Assembly: GCF_004208525.1 (NCBI RefSeq)
Contig: NZ_SGIT01000001.1
Coordinates: 248,001-312,000, forward strand
Reading direction: 5' to 3'
Length of the DNA stretch: 64,000 nucleotides
Source of the DNA: Sphingobacterium corticibacterium
GTDB lineage: Bacteria; Bacteroidota; Bacteroidia; Sphingobacteriales; Sphingobacteriaceae
Positions within the stretch are counted from its first letter, which is position 1; every line of letters starts with the position of its first letter. The notes beneath the pieces are model-generated. The model was not told the origin of the DNA and did no database searches. It saw only the letters and a list, made by a program, of their open reading frames with translations. The translations under genes and the position numbers were made by a program. Below are positions 9,080 through 16,808 of this stretch, in pieces.

Positions 9080-9436
9080 TTATCTGGAAAAATTACCGCG
9101 AAAAATGTTAGCGTTAGGATTACCCTCCTCTAGATCTGTTTCCAGACCTGTCAGATCAGGTTTTCCTGCAGCTGGGTTGCTTGGATTAGTAGATGGGGCA
9201 CTAACTCCACAGACTTCTAGTCCGTCTTCACATTCTTCTTGAAGGTCTCCCATAGAATAATGTTGATAATAGTCCTGATTTGTTGGGTCATCCGCTGATC
9301 CAGGCGGGGAGTAAATCCACTGCTGGTCCGTCAGTGCATTCTCCGCTTCAAGCGCTTTCATTTTTGCGTTTACGGTGTAAACGCCAAGTCCTAATAGTAG
9401 TGCCATCATTGGCACGAGTTTAATGAGCTTTTTCAT
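9080..9436 (-). CDS. DUF6520-family small exported protein
   Basis: A 118-residue protein with signal peptide MKKLIKLVPMMALLLGLGVYTVNA, followed by a hydrophilic acidic region with two cysteines (QEECEDGLEVCGVS). The N-terminal pattern fits the DUF6520 family of Bacteroidota, whose function is not known. It is convergent with the SusD-like gene (49-base gap) and lies downstream of the MauE-like gene on the same strand, separated by about 200 bases. The paired cysteines next to a CxC MauE-like protein and a CxxC TlpA-like protein point to a shared thiol chemistry, as inference. Confidence 0.7.
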   Translation of the reverse strand: MKKLIKLVPMMALLLGLGVYTVNAKMKALEAENALTDQQWIYSPPGSADDPTNQDYYQHYSMGDLQEECEDGLEVCGVSAPSTNPSNPAAGKPDLTGLETDLEEGNPNANIFRGNFSR

Positions 9437-9605
9437 CTTTTTGAATTTAATGGTGTTAAAATGGTTTGCCTCTGATGGTTAAGCTGGGGCAGAACGTTTT
9501 GGCAACTTGCCTGATCTAAAATTTTTTCCTTATGGATATGGATATCTGAATTGTCGCAATCCCGAAAGGTTCTGCCTTTGCTTCCCGATCGTCAGACCGT
9601 TTGTT

Positions 9606-9635
9606 GGCTTTCCGTCGAAAGCCACTATGCATAGT
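9606..9635. repeat. hairpin plus palindrome between mauE-like and DUF6520 genes
   Basis: GGCTTTC (9606-9612) pairs with GAAAGCC (9617-9623) around a CGTC loop. It is followed directly by the palindrome ACTATGCATAGT (9624-9635) and a T run on the plus strand. It could terminate plus-strand read-through from the SusCD operon, or act as an RNA processing site between the two minus-strand genes. Neither role is shown. Confidence 0.35.
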
Positions 9636-9638
9636 TTT

Positions 9639-10133
9639 TTATTCTTTCTTTTTTGTTGCTTTTAATGTTTTGCTTTTATACGCGAAATAGAATCCCGCTA
9701 ATGCCACCAACGTATGCTTGGCGTTGAAATAAAAATGCTCCCGCCAGCCCATGTCTTCAAATACTTTCCCGCAGGCACAGATCACATATCCGTATACCTC
9801 GCGATAAGCCAAATAGGCATATATCGTGTAGGCGAACATCAGGGCTGTTGCGATCAAAAGCCCCCAAACACGCGTTCTCGTAATACACAGCAGAAGCACT
9901 GTTGATAATTCGATCGTCGGTAGCGCGTATACCAAGATAGGTTTCGACCATATCGGTAGCGGCTGCTTTCCCATCTGTATGCTAAATACCGTATGATATA
10001 AAACTTTGTTCAACCCCGTTTGTACAAACAGATAAATCAGTACAGCCGAACAAAGTATGGCGAGCGTATCTAAATAGATTGTTAAATGCCGGTTGAAATG
10101 CGTGGTAATATGTGGCGTTATTGTCTTCATCAT
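9639..10133 (-). CDS. MauE/DoxX-type redox-associated membrane protein
   Basis: A 164-residue integral membrane protein with four hydrophobic segments (about 22-42, 65-83, 90-110 and 140-156). The third loop carries VICACGKVF with cysteines at 119 and 121. The layout fits MauE-like proteins, a DsbD-related group that passes electrons across the inner membrane to periplasmic thiol proteins. The TlpA-like protein of the facing operon is a natural partner. It is preceded by an AraC regulator on the same strand (100-base gap) and followed by the DUF6520 gene. The assignment rests on topology and the CxC motif. Confidence 0.72.
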   Translation of the reverse strand: MMKTITPHITTHFNRHLTIYLDTLAILCSAVLIYLFVQTGLNKVLYHTVFSIQMGKQPLPIWSKPILVYALPTIELSTVLLLCITRTRVWGLLIATALMFAYTIYAYLAYREVYGYVICACGKVFEDMGWREHFYFNAKHTLVALAGFYFAYKSKTLKATKKKE

Positions 10134-10233
10134 CTGCCTTTAGTTGTTGTTGTATAATCCAAAGGTAAAACGGAAAATAAGGCGAGCGTTATGCCGAATA
10201 TGACATCAGTGATATGCCAAAAATGGTTGGAAA

Positions 10234-11229
10234 CTAAATCGATCGCCGATATTCGGCTAGTGTAATACCACGATGTCGCTTAAAAAAACGATTCAATTCG
10301 CTGGGGCCATGGAAACCGGATTGTAGCGCGACTTCCCAAAGGGAAAAGGGTCCAATAAGCAATGTTTCGACATGTTTAACCAGCAATCTGTTGCGGTAAT
10401 CGCTCAGCTTTTCGCCGTAGAATTGTTTATGCAGTCGGTTCAAATATTCGTATCGGGCGCGCAGTTGAGGGGCGATCAGTTTTATCTGTGTTTTGTTGCC
10501 CTGATATGCAATCTCTTTAGCCAGAAGTTGCCGGCAGCGGTGAATCAAGAGTTCAGGGTCGGAGGTCTGCTCATATTCGTTATAGACTTTTTCTTTTGAA
10601 AGTTGCATCAAGCGTGTGAGTTCGCGAAGGATAAAGGCTTCGTTATCCAGATCTCCCTTTTTAAGATGGTGGCAGCAGTATTGTATGCAGCGTACTGTTT
10701 GTGGGCCGATGAAGAAATCCACGCTGTGTACTAGTTTTGCCGACTGGCTTCGATAACCAGCTATAACATCGTGAAGAAAGTGAAAACTGCGTTCGTTGCC
10801 GTCCCGGAAGATACCGCCATCGAAATAGAAGCCAAAGACCTGATGCCGGCCTGCTGTGAGTTCGAACTGATAGTCGCCGGGTGGTATATAGAGATAGCGG
10901 GCACGTTGCGGGGAATGGGTACACACGCTATCGGCAGAAAGGTCACGAAGCAGGATATCGTTGTTCCCATCCAACACGTAGATCACGTAAAGATCACCGA
11001 TATCGACATGTGCAGGGACGTTTACAGGTTGTTCGAAGTATAGATCATAACTATAGAGGTAGCCGTGTTTACCATCAAACTCTTGTGTAATGGCCCAATC
11101 ACTGCGGTTGACATAGTACTGGGTATCGGCGTGCCGGATAGGTATGCGGGCTTGTGGTTCGTCGCTTGCATGATCGGCAACAGGTTGGCCAAAGTATGCC
11201 CGGAAATTAATGTGTAGGCTTTTTTTCAT
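10234..11229 (-). CDS. AraC-family transcriptional regulator
   Basis: The C-terminal 100 residues form the double helix-turn-helix of AraC/XylS regulators. The last helices read PFSLWEVALQSGFHGPSELN and RFFKRHRGITLAEYRR. The N-terminal 200 residues are a beta-rich sensing region (GDLYVIYVLDGNNDILL, YLYIPPGDYQFELTAGRH) without a recognised ligand-binding signature. I start at MKKSLHINF. The frame is open 18 codons further (ATG at 11283), but those codons read like untranslated DNA. It is divergent from the acyltransferase gene and upstream of the MauE-like gene, so it may control either side. Confidence 0.85.
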   Translation of the reverse strand: MKKSLHINFRAYFGQPVADHASDEPQARIPIRHADTQYYVNRSDWAITQEFDGKHGYLYSYDLYFEQPVNVPAHVDIGDLYVIYVLDGNNDILLRDLSADSVCTHSPQRARYLYIPPGDYQFELTAGRHQVFGFYFDGGIFRDGNERSFHFLHDVIAGYRSQSAKLVHSVDFFIGPQTVRCIQYCCHHLKKGDLDNEAFILRELTRLMQLSKEKVYNEYEQTSDPELLIHRCRQLLAKEIAYQGNKTQIKLIAPQLRARYEYLNRLHKQFYGEKLSDYRNRLLVKHVETLLIGPFSLWEVALQSGFHGPSELNRFFKRHRGITLAEYRRSI

Positions 11230-11336
11230 GATTTGGTAGTGTAGATGTGTTACAAATGAAAAAGACATTTTAATACGCGTCAAGTGACAAGGGTGACATC
11301 CACCAATAGGAAATCAGAAAGACTTTTGGCGACCGG

Positions 11337-11427
11337 TTGGCCAATGTTGGAATCCACCGGGGTGACATCGGGATCCAAAAAAATAAAAAATTATTGGAGG
11401 AGCCGATTCGCGTGAGAATTGGCCAAT
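11337..11427. promoter_or_regulatory. paired TTGGCCAAT sites in the divergent promoter region
   Basis: The palindrome-like 9-mer TTGGCCAAT occurs at 11337-11345 and again at 11419-11427, flanked by GTTGG and CCAAC respectively. GGGTGACATC is also repeated (11291-11300, 11360-11369). All lie in the 270-base divergent gap between the AraC gene and the acyltransferase gene. They are candidate operators for the AraC protein or another regulator, and no binding evidence exists. Confidence 0.3.
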
Positions 11428-11490
11428 CCAACATAAAAAAAAGCGTGGAGACGCCTGTTCATGTCGATTATTTCAGGATAACGTTTTTTT

Positions 11491-11523
11491 TTTGGTAATT
11501 GAGATTGTTTGATTTTAAGTTTG
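11491..11523 (+). promoter_or_regulatory. Bacteroidota-type promoter for the acyltransferase gene
   Basis: TTTG (11491-11494) and TAAGTTTG (11516-11523) match the -33 and -7 elements with a 21-base spacer. Transcription would start near 11530. This excludes the TTG codon at 11499 as the translation start of the downstream gene and supports ATG 11667. Confidence 0.5.
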
Positions 11524-11666
11524 GAGTAGATCTAAGCAATTTTTTTGGGTACCCAGAAGTAAGTTTTAACCAAAAAAATAAGAAACATGAAACAGAAAAA
11601 GACAACAGAAAGGAGTGCAGCAGTACGGCAGATTTTAAAACGCACAACAAAGCGAAATCCGTATGC

Positions 11667-12716
11667 ATGGACGGAAATGAATACACGAGCGGCGGGTTAT
11701 ATACGTTTAGCGAAGAATTGCGATATTGTGTTGCCAGGAATGGGATTGGTGTAGTGGAAGCGCTGAATACGTATACTTTTCTAAGTGCAAACCTACAGAA
11801 TTTTATGCCTACAATACCACCGGATCAGCATGTTGTTCTGTTCGAGCAGTTCCAATTGGCGCAGCATCTCAATGGTAAAGATACCACCTATTTTGTGGAT
11901 CAATACCCGCTACCTATTCACGGTTGGGATAGCTTCTTGACCGAGCTGCAGCGGCACCCCGGTATCGTGTGTACCTACCATTTTGGGGCGTATCAACTGA
12001 TCAACTATTTATTGATCAAAGCGAAAATGCGGTTTGCACTCTTGGTAGCCGGAGAGGTGAAGGCAAAGTGGCACAGGCGGTTTCCGCATTTACTGACCGC
12101 ATTGCAAAAAGCGGAGGAGGATGGTTATTTTGAGCTACTGGATGCCAACGATAGATCTTCTTTACGGAGGTTGTATGCACGATTGGCACAGGGTTTTCTC
12201 CTGCTGATTTATACAGATGGACTGGAAGGCATACATACACGGAAGAGGGAGGACTTGCAATCGGTATCGTTTTTGGGGCAACACATCGTTGTCCCAAAAG
12301 GTGCCGCGCAATTATCGTACACCTTCGGGCTGCCCATCCATCCGCTGCTGGCATTGCGACGAAAGGAGCATATAGCATTAATCACCGGCGAACGGATAGA
12401 ACCAGACGAAGGCGTCCTTAAGAAGTCGTATATACAAGAGACCACGCACAGATTATTTCACTTCTTGGAGCCTTATCTACACCATTGGCCCGAGCAATGG
12501 ACCAATTGGCCGCATATACATGGTATGCTAGCGGAGGTAGGTACGCTTTTGAATGGCAATAAATGGGACGGTGATCCGCCGGAAGATAGCACGGCGTATG
12601 GTATATATTGCTTGGAAGATCGTTATTTCTTGTTGCGGAAACACGACTATATGTCTTTCGTGCTCGAAAAAGAGGATTTTGAAATGTTGTTTGACAGCTG
12701 GCATCGTAAACACTGA
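11667..12716 (+). CDS. HtrB/LpxL-like lysophospholipid acyltransferase-family protein
   Basis: A 349-residue protein from the first ATG downstream of the promoter. The frame is open to 11499, but that part precedes the predicted transcript start. The central segment GIVCTYHFGAYQLINYL (about 99-115) resembles the HxGNxE acyltransferase box of HtrB/LpxL enzymes with H105, though the acidic residue is Gln. Further along are SFLGQHIVVPKGAAQLSYTF and PEQWTNW, which match the conserved blocks before the C-terminus. It lacks the usual N-terminal membrane anchor. It could acylate lipid A, a lipid or a natural product. It precedes a LytS/LytTR pair on the same strand. Confidence 0.6.
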   Translation: MDGNEYTSGGLYTFSEELRYCVARNGIGVVEALNTYTFLSANLQNFMPTIPPDQHVVLFEQFQLAQHLNGKDTTYFVDQYPLPIHGWDSFLTELQRHPGIVCTYHFGAYQLINYLLIKAKMRFALLVAGEVKAKWHRRFPHLLTALQKAEEDGYFELLDANDRSSLRRLYARLAQGFLLLIYTDGLEGIHTRKREDLQSVSFLGQHIVVPKGAAQLSYTFGLPIHPLLALRRKEHIALITGERIEPDEGVLKKSYIQETTHRLFHFLEPYLHHWPEQWTNWPHIHGMLAEVGTLLNGNKWDGDPPEDSTAYGIYCLEDRYFLLRKHDYMSFVLEKEDFEMLFDSWHRKH

Positions 12717-12773
12717 ATAGAGAAAAAAATTAAAAATAGTATATTGTAGGCCGTTTTACATCGACCTAGCACT

Positions 12774-13859
12774 ATGCCTAAACATTTTTTCTTTAGAGAA
12801 GCTTTTAAGATTCAGCTTTTTATATGGCCTATTTACTGGCTAATGACAGTCCTCCTTAACTATCATCTCCATCCAGAACGGACGTTGTGGGAGCAGTTGA
12901 TCGCCTTTGGTATGTTTATCCTAACATTTAATGCCTCCACAGCCCTGTTTTTTTTCCTGTTTGTGAAAGGACGAAAATGGCTGGTTTGGCTCGGTCTGGT
13001 ATTGCTCTTCGTCTTATCTTCCAGTGGGGTGTATCATGTGGTTTATCGCCTGATGCCTAAATATGGAATGGTCATGATGGAACCGGATCGTTTAAGTAAT
13101 AGCAATAAATTCTTGTGGGAAATGCTCAATAACTACCTTACCTTAATTTTAGCGGCAGGTGCGCTGGTTTTGCATATTCGATCCAAGAAAAATCTGATAC
13201 GTAAAGAAAGGGAAACGCAAGCAAGGCTTGAGAAAGAGAAAGAGGCAAATGCGAGTCTGTTAGCCATGTTGGGCGCACAGGTTGATCCGCATTTTACCTT
13301 CAATATACTCGCGGGTGTACAGGCGCAATGCGAGGAGCAGTTGCCTAACGAAGCGCGTACCATTGAGTTACTGACGGATATGTGGCGTTACGCGCAGAGC
13401 AGTGCTAAGAAACCGATAGTCATTATAGAGAAAGAAATTGATGCGGTGAATCGTTATCTCGAATTGGAGCGTACGCGGTTTGAGCATTGCTACGTCAACT
13501 TTAGCATCGAAGGAGAAGCATGCGGACAAAAACTACCTCCGGGGGTTTTAAGAACCTGCTTGGAAAATGCTTTCAAATATGGGTATAGGGGTCTTGCGGA
13601 TAAACCGATCGAAGCGAAATTATGGCTGATGGACGATGGGTTTCGTTTCGTGTGCAAGAATTGGGTGAATAAAAATCGGGAGAATATCTTGTCGACAGGC
13701 ACGGGTTTGAGTAGTACCCGACGCAGACTGGAGCTTTTGTTTCCAAATACGCATGAGATGCACGTGTGGGAGACTGCGGATAACATTTTTACGGTAGAAA
13801 TAACAATTTTGGAATATGAAGACGATTTTAGAGATTTTGAAATGCGTGGTGCTAGATGA
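12774..13859 (+). CDS. LytS/YehU-type membrane sensor histidine kinase
   Basis: A 361-residue kinase with four hydrophobic segments (about 12-30, 44-64, 68-90 and 118-135) and a coiled linker (SKKNLIRKERETQARLEKEKE). The His_kinase block is MLGAQVDPHFTFNILAG, with the phosphoacceptor His at 173. The ATP-binding part is seen in LRTCLENAFKYGYRG (N box) and STGTGLSSTRRRLELLF (G box). There is no separate ligand-binding domain, so the membrane part probably senses. It overlaps the response regulator gene by 44 bases, so the pair is translated together. Confidence 0.9.
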   Translation: MPKHFFFREAFKIQLFIWPIYWLMTVLLNYHLHPERTLWEQLIAFGMFILTFNASTALFFFLFVKGRKWLVWLGLVLLFVLSSSGVYHVVYRLMPKYGMVMMEPDRLSNSNKFLWEMLNNYLTLILAAGALVLHIRSKKNLIRKERETQARLEKEKEANASLLAMLGAQVDPHFTFNILAGVQAQCEEQLPNEARTIELLTDMWRYAQSSAKKPIVIIEKEIDAVNRYLELERTRFEHCYVNFSIEGEACGQKLPPGVLRTCLENAFKYGYRGLADKPIEAKLWLMDDGFRFVCKNWVNKNRENILSTGTGLSSTRRRLELLFPNTHEMHVWETADNIFTVEITILEYEDDFRDFEMRGAR

Positions 13860-14622
13860 TGAACGCGCACCGTTGCTAAAAATGCAGAGGCTTATAAAGT
13901 CAAGACCTGAACTTTTATTGGTCAAGTCCTCGACCAATCCCGATTGCATAATAGACCTGATTGAGCGGGCAGATATACAGATCTTGTTCGTGGACATGGA
14001 GATGGAGGCCATGCACGGTCTGGAAGTAATCAGACGGGTAAAAGGGAAGGTACATATTATATGCTGCACGGCTTACAACAATTTTGCGTCTGAGATCATG
14101 GAGTTGGCTGTTGATCATTATTTATTGAAGCCCATGTCGGAGGAGAAATTTAATCTGGCGGTAGATCGTGTGTTGGTAAACTGTGGCAGAAAGAAATCGC
14201 TGGAACCGGATACGAGTAATGTACCATTGGATATTTTGCAAACGGTTGGTTTTCGTACCCCGGGTAAAAACGCATGGTTTTATGTGACGTTAGGTGATAT
14301 TGAATATATAGAAGCTGGCGAAAGAACGAGTACGGTATACCACACCCCAGACCAAGCTGGCCAACAAAGCAGTGCTTCCACAACGGTCGCGTTTACGATC
14401 ACCGAAATGGAGCAGTTGCTTCCGGCTAAGTACTTTATCAGGGTTCATCGGGGCTTTATTTTGCCTGTTCATCGGATCAGGGAGTATAGTGTTGCGGAAG
14501 GCATCAAACTGAGGGGATCTACAAGGAAGGAATTTATTCCGGTAGGTGACAAATATAAAGCAGCATTAGAAGACAGGCTACGGTTGCTGGAGCGGTTTAA
14601 AAAGCAATATCATGAGGAGTAG
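13816..14622 (+). CDS. LytTR-family response regulator
   Basis: A 268-residue regulator. The receiver domain (about 8-125) has the acidic pair DD (14-15), the phosphoacceptor Asp60 in ILFVDMEME and Lys105 in YLLKPMS. The C-terminal half is a LytTR DNA-binding domain (WFYVTLGDIEYIEAGERTST, then AKYFIRVHRGFILPVHRI). Such regulators bind direct repeats upstream of their targets. Cognate of the kinase just upstream, whose 3' end it overlaps. It also overlaps the next gene by 11 bases. Candidate targets are the neighbouring acyltransferase or the unknown cluster downstream. Confidence 0.93.
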   Translation: MKTILEILKCVVLDDERAPLLKMQRLIKSRPELLLVKSSTNPDCIIDLIERADIQILFVDMEMEAMHGLEVIRRVKGKVHIICCTAYNNFASEIMELAVDHYLLKPMSEEKFNLAVDRVLVNCGRKKSLEPDTSNVPLDILQTVGFRTPGKNAWFYVTLGDIEYIEAGERTSTVYHTPDQAGQQSSASTTVAFTITEMEQLLPAKYFIRVHRGFILPVHRIREYSVAEGIKLRGSTRKEFIPVGDKYKAALEDRLRLLERFKKQYHEE

Positions 14623-15187
14623 TTTTGCTGAACAATTCCGAAAGTTGGTAAGAGACTACGAAAGGCTGAAAGTACGGGAGGTGGATGGAAGGGATTGCTG
14701 GTATGAGATCGAACGCTTACACCAGCGGATCGAAAAACTTTTGGGGGAAGTAAGGCATTGGAGTGCAGTTATGGAACAGGAATTACAGGGACGATGGGAT
14801 TTGCAGCAGCTGGTGCGGAAGAGCGACTGGAGTGGGGACGCGCTGCAGTTATTTTGGAACGATCAGCTCCAGTTCTACGAAAGCCGGTTAAACCAATGGA
14901 TGCTACAAATGGAGCCAGAAAGCCAGCGATGTGTTGTCAATATATCCGTGAGAAAAATGTTGATGCTGCTTCGTTTAGCACGCGATGTAGAGCTATTACC
15001 GGATGATCCGCTTAAACATGCTTTCGTCTTTATCACCAAGCATTTCCGGACAGCGCAACAGGAGCAAATATCCTACGAAAGTATACGGAAAAAATACAGC
15101 CAGATGGATTCGGTAGCCATAGCGGAAGTAGAAGGTCTACTTCGGGAATGCCTGAAGAAACTGGCGGAATATAAAAAGAACTTATAA
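14612..15187 (+). CDS. hypothetical helical protein downstream of two-component system
   Basis: A 191-residue soluble protein rich in Glu, Lys, Leu, Gln and Trp, predicted almost wholly helical with coiled-coil character (DCWYEIERLHQRIEKLLGEV, VAIAEVEGLLRECLKKLAEY). No signal peptide or membrane segment. Its start overlaps the response regulator stop, which indicates an operon and a functional tie to the LytS/LytTR pair. I do not recognise a family. Confidence 0.75.
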   Translation: MRSSFAEQFRKLVRDYERLKVREVDGRDCWYEIERLHQRIEKLLGEVRHWSAVMEQELQGRWDLQQLVRKSDWSGDALQLFWNDQLQFYESRLNQWMLQMEPESQRCVVNISVRKMLMLLRLARDVELLPDDPLKHAFVFITKHFRTAQQEQISYESIRKKYSQMDSVAIAEVEGLLRECLKKLAEYKKNL

Positions 15188-15194
15188 ATAACAG

Positions 15195-15216
15195 AAAGGA
15201 GGTCACCATGACATAA
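15195..15216 (+). promoter_or_regulatory. perfect Shine-Dalgarno followed by a two-codon ORF
   Basis: AAAGGAGGT (15195-15203) is complementary to the 16S anti-SD and is followed by ATG ACA TAA at 15208-15216. Strong SD sites are rare in this window, so an ideal site serving a start-stop unit is notable. It may be a minimal leader ORF for the HTH gene 89 bases downstream, or a remnant of a lost gene. Confidence 0.35.
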
Positions 15217-15304
15217 TCTATTATCAACTACCAGAAAAAGAATTAATGCTCCGTGTTCATTTTATGACGACACGATAACACTAACATTATAACACCATTT
15301 TACA

Positions 15305-15616
15305 ATGAACAATTATACTTGTGGCCAAGAGCCACGTAAATGCGTACAATGCGCTATCCTACTAGCCATCTTGAAAGCACTACATATTGATGTGGATTTA
15401 CCGCAAACATGTTCGTCGGCTCCGAAACCAGCTGAAATAGATACGCTGCTAACCCGAAAGGAGGTGATGCGTAAGCTGAATATTAAAGATAGTGCCTACA
15501 CCCGTTGGGTAGAACGTGGCATCTTGGTGCCGCGGATTATGGGAAGGCGTCATTTCTATAGTGAAGATGATCTGGGTGGTGCTTTCAAAGAAAGCAATCG
15601 CAAAGGCAAACGTTAA
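15305..15616 (+). CDS. excisionase/MerR-like helix-turn-helix protein
   Basis: A 103-residue protein. Residues 6-16 hold three cysteines (CGQEPRKCVQC), like a possible small metal-binding knuckle. Residues 48-91 (TLLTRKEVMRKLNIKDSAYT, RWVERGILVPRIMGRRHFYS) are the winged helix-turn-helix of excisionase/MerR-like HTH_17 proteins. It ends in a basic tail. It is followed at once by the 21-bp array, a constellation that suggests the protein may bind it (inference). Confidence 0.75.
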   Translation: MNNYTCGQEPRKCVQCAILLAILKALHIDVDLPQTCSSAPKPAEIDTLLTRKEVMRKLNIKDSAYTRWVERGILVPRIMGRRHFYSEDDLGGAFKESNRKGKR

Positions 15617-15662
15617 TATAATAAGGACGTTGCGCGCCGTACTGGCGCAAGGGGAGGTACAG

Positions 15663-16124
15663 ATAACATCGTGCTTCCCCTTTGTTTTGCGGTCCGCCGA
15701 CGGCTTGACGGCGTACGACTTCCGTAATTTGCCGGACAACGGCACGCTTCTTTCGTATGGGATTGTGGTTCTTTCATGCGCCAACACCATGAAGTTGACT
15801 TTCAGGGGTATCTCCCTGTCCGGAATACGCCTTTTTCGCTATGACGAGACCAAACTTCTGTCCATCAGGATAATGTCGCCGTACGTCGAAAATAACCGCC
15901 TGTGCACCGAAATGATTTCGGCATACGACAACATGCGTGCCTTGGGCAAGGGGATTGTTGTCCCGTATGCCGACGCGAAAAAGATAGCCGGGAGCTTGAT
16001 CGGGTTGGTTAACAAAATGACGTCGGCGTACGACGATGTAATACTTCCGCCCATCGATACGATACTTCCGTCCGCCGAAGCGATACTTCCGTCCGGGTTG
16101 CTGATGACGCTGTCGTCGTCGTTA
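15663..16124. repeat. 22-unit degenerate array with strict 21-bp period
   Basis: The sequence falls into 22 consecutive 21-base units with no insertion or deletion. The best-conserved units begin at 15684, 15705, 15747, 15873, 15915, 16020, 16041, 16062 and 16083. Shared features are ATA CTT CCG TCC-like codons followed by GNC GAN, with the fourth triplet usually TAC, TCC, TGC or TAT. Read on the plus strand the units give heptads such as MSPYVEN, ISAYDNM and TSAYDDV. On the minus strand they give SADGSIV, SMGGSIT and STYGDII. Both strands are open, but neither frame has a convincing start (the plus frame starts inside the HTH gene, the minus frame at TTG). I therefore annotate a repeat, not a gene. 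Confidence 0.75.
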
Positions 16125-16137
16125 ATGCTCAAATGAC

Positions 16138-16638
16138 TTATTTATCTTCGTTCAAAGCCTTTTCTACCTGATTATAGATAGAGATAAGCTTCTCGTATTG
16201 TGTATTTTTTTTATGAAACATCATAGATGTATATAGAATTTGAGGAGATTCTAGGTTTACATCAACTTTTATAATATTGTCTAGTTTTATAATATCCTCT
16301 TGATATTTGGAGTTTTTATACCAACGACTAAAAATTTTATGGCGCACTATTGATTTGTGATCGTCATCCGAGCATATATAAATAAGGGAGTTTTCTGTTT
16401 GTTGAAAGAACCTTTGAATGATATTTTGGATAGTTCGAGAAACTTTTGCATCGAAAGGTTCAAGTTCTTCATTTGCCTTTTCTACTACTAATTGATAGAC
16501 ATTTTGTATCTCTTCGCCCGAAATAGACGAAAAAGATTCGTCCACGACGAAAGCAACTCTATATAAAATGTTGTTTTTGGTTACGAAATTGTACGTACTG
16601 GTAATGTCGTCAAAAACGTAGTTATAATGGCTTTGCAA
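16138..16638 (-). CDS. DUF6169-family protein
   Basis: A 166-residue soluble protein read against its neighbours. The pattern YNFVTKNNILYRVAFVVDES, then TIQNIIQRFFQQTENSLIYI with CSDDDHK and FSRWYKNSKYQEDI, and the closing YTSMMFHKKNTQYEKLI match what I recall of DUF6169, a Bacteroidota family of unknown function. It starts at TTG with no in-frame ATG, and the start overlaps the preceding 49-codon gene by 17 bases. That overlap implies tight co-translation, as in toxin-antitoxin or defence pairs (inference). The base composition is much more AT-rich than the array beside it. Confidence 0.75.
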   Translation of the reverse strand: MQSHYNYVFDDITSTYNFVTKNNILYRVAFVVDESFSSISGEEIQNVYQLVVEKANEELEPFDAKVSRTIQNIIQRFFQQTENSLIYICSDDDHKSIVRHKIFSRWYKNSKYQEDIIKLDNIIKVDVNLESPQILYTSMMFHKKNTQYEKLISIYNQVEKALNEDK

Positions 16639-16771
16639 ACTTAATACCTTTTTTATTCAGTTCTTTAAGAGAAGTTTTTCCCTTCATGTATGAACGCACG
16701 GATTCCTTATCAGCAATCATTTTAGACACTGATTTAACGATCGTTTCTTTTTTGATCTCTTGCTTTTTCAT
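16622..16771 (-). CDS. 49-aa partner protein of the DUF6169 gene
   Basis: The ORF begins ATG AAA AAG CAA and encodes a strongly basic peptide (MKKQEIKKETIVKSVSKMIA, then DKESVRSYMKGKTSLKELNK, ending KKGIKFAKPL). It overlaps the DUF6169 start by 17 bases. Its short size, charge and coupling to the larger gene resemble an antitoxin or small adaptor. The sequence reads as a designed protein rather than chance, with helix-forming repeats of Lys and Glu. The function is unknown. Confidence 0.6.
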   Translation of the reverse strand: MKKQEIKKETIVKSVSKMIADKESVRSYMKGKTSLKELNKKGIKFAKPL

Positions 16772-16808
16772 ACTGCTACAAATATAACAAATTATTTTCA
16801 ACTAATTA

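Noticed and set aside
11499..11666. 5' extension of the acyltransferase gene to the TTG codon
   Set aside because: The extension lies between and upstream of the promoter boxes, so it would not be transcribed from that promoter.
15839..16132. Minus-strand ORF with SADGSIV-type heptads
   Set aside because: It starts at TTG and is the mirror reading of the same repeat. The coding strand cannot be decided from sequence alone.
15516..16136. Long plus-strand ORF (206 codons) over the 21-bp array
   Set aside because: Its ATG is inside the HTH gene in another frame, and its length comes from the repeat having no stop codons on either strand. I annotate the array instead.
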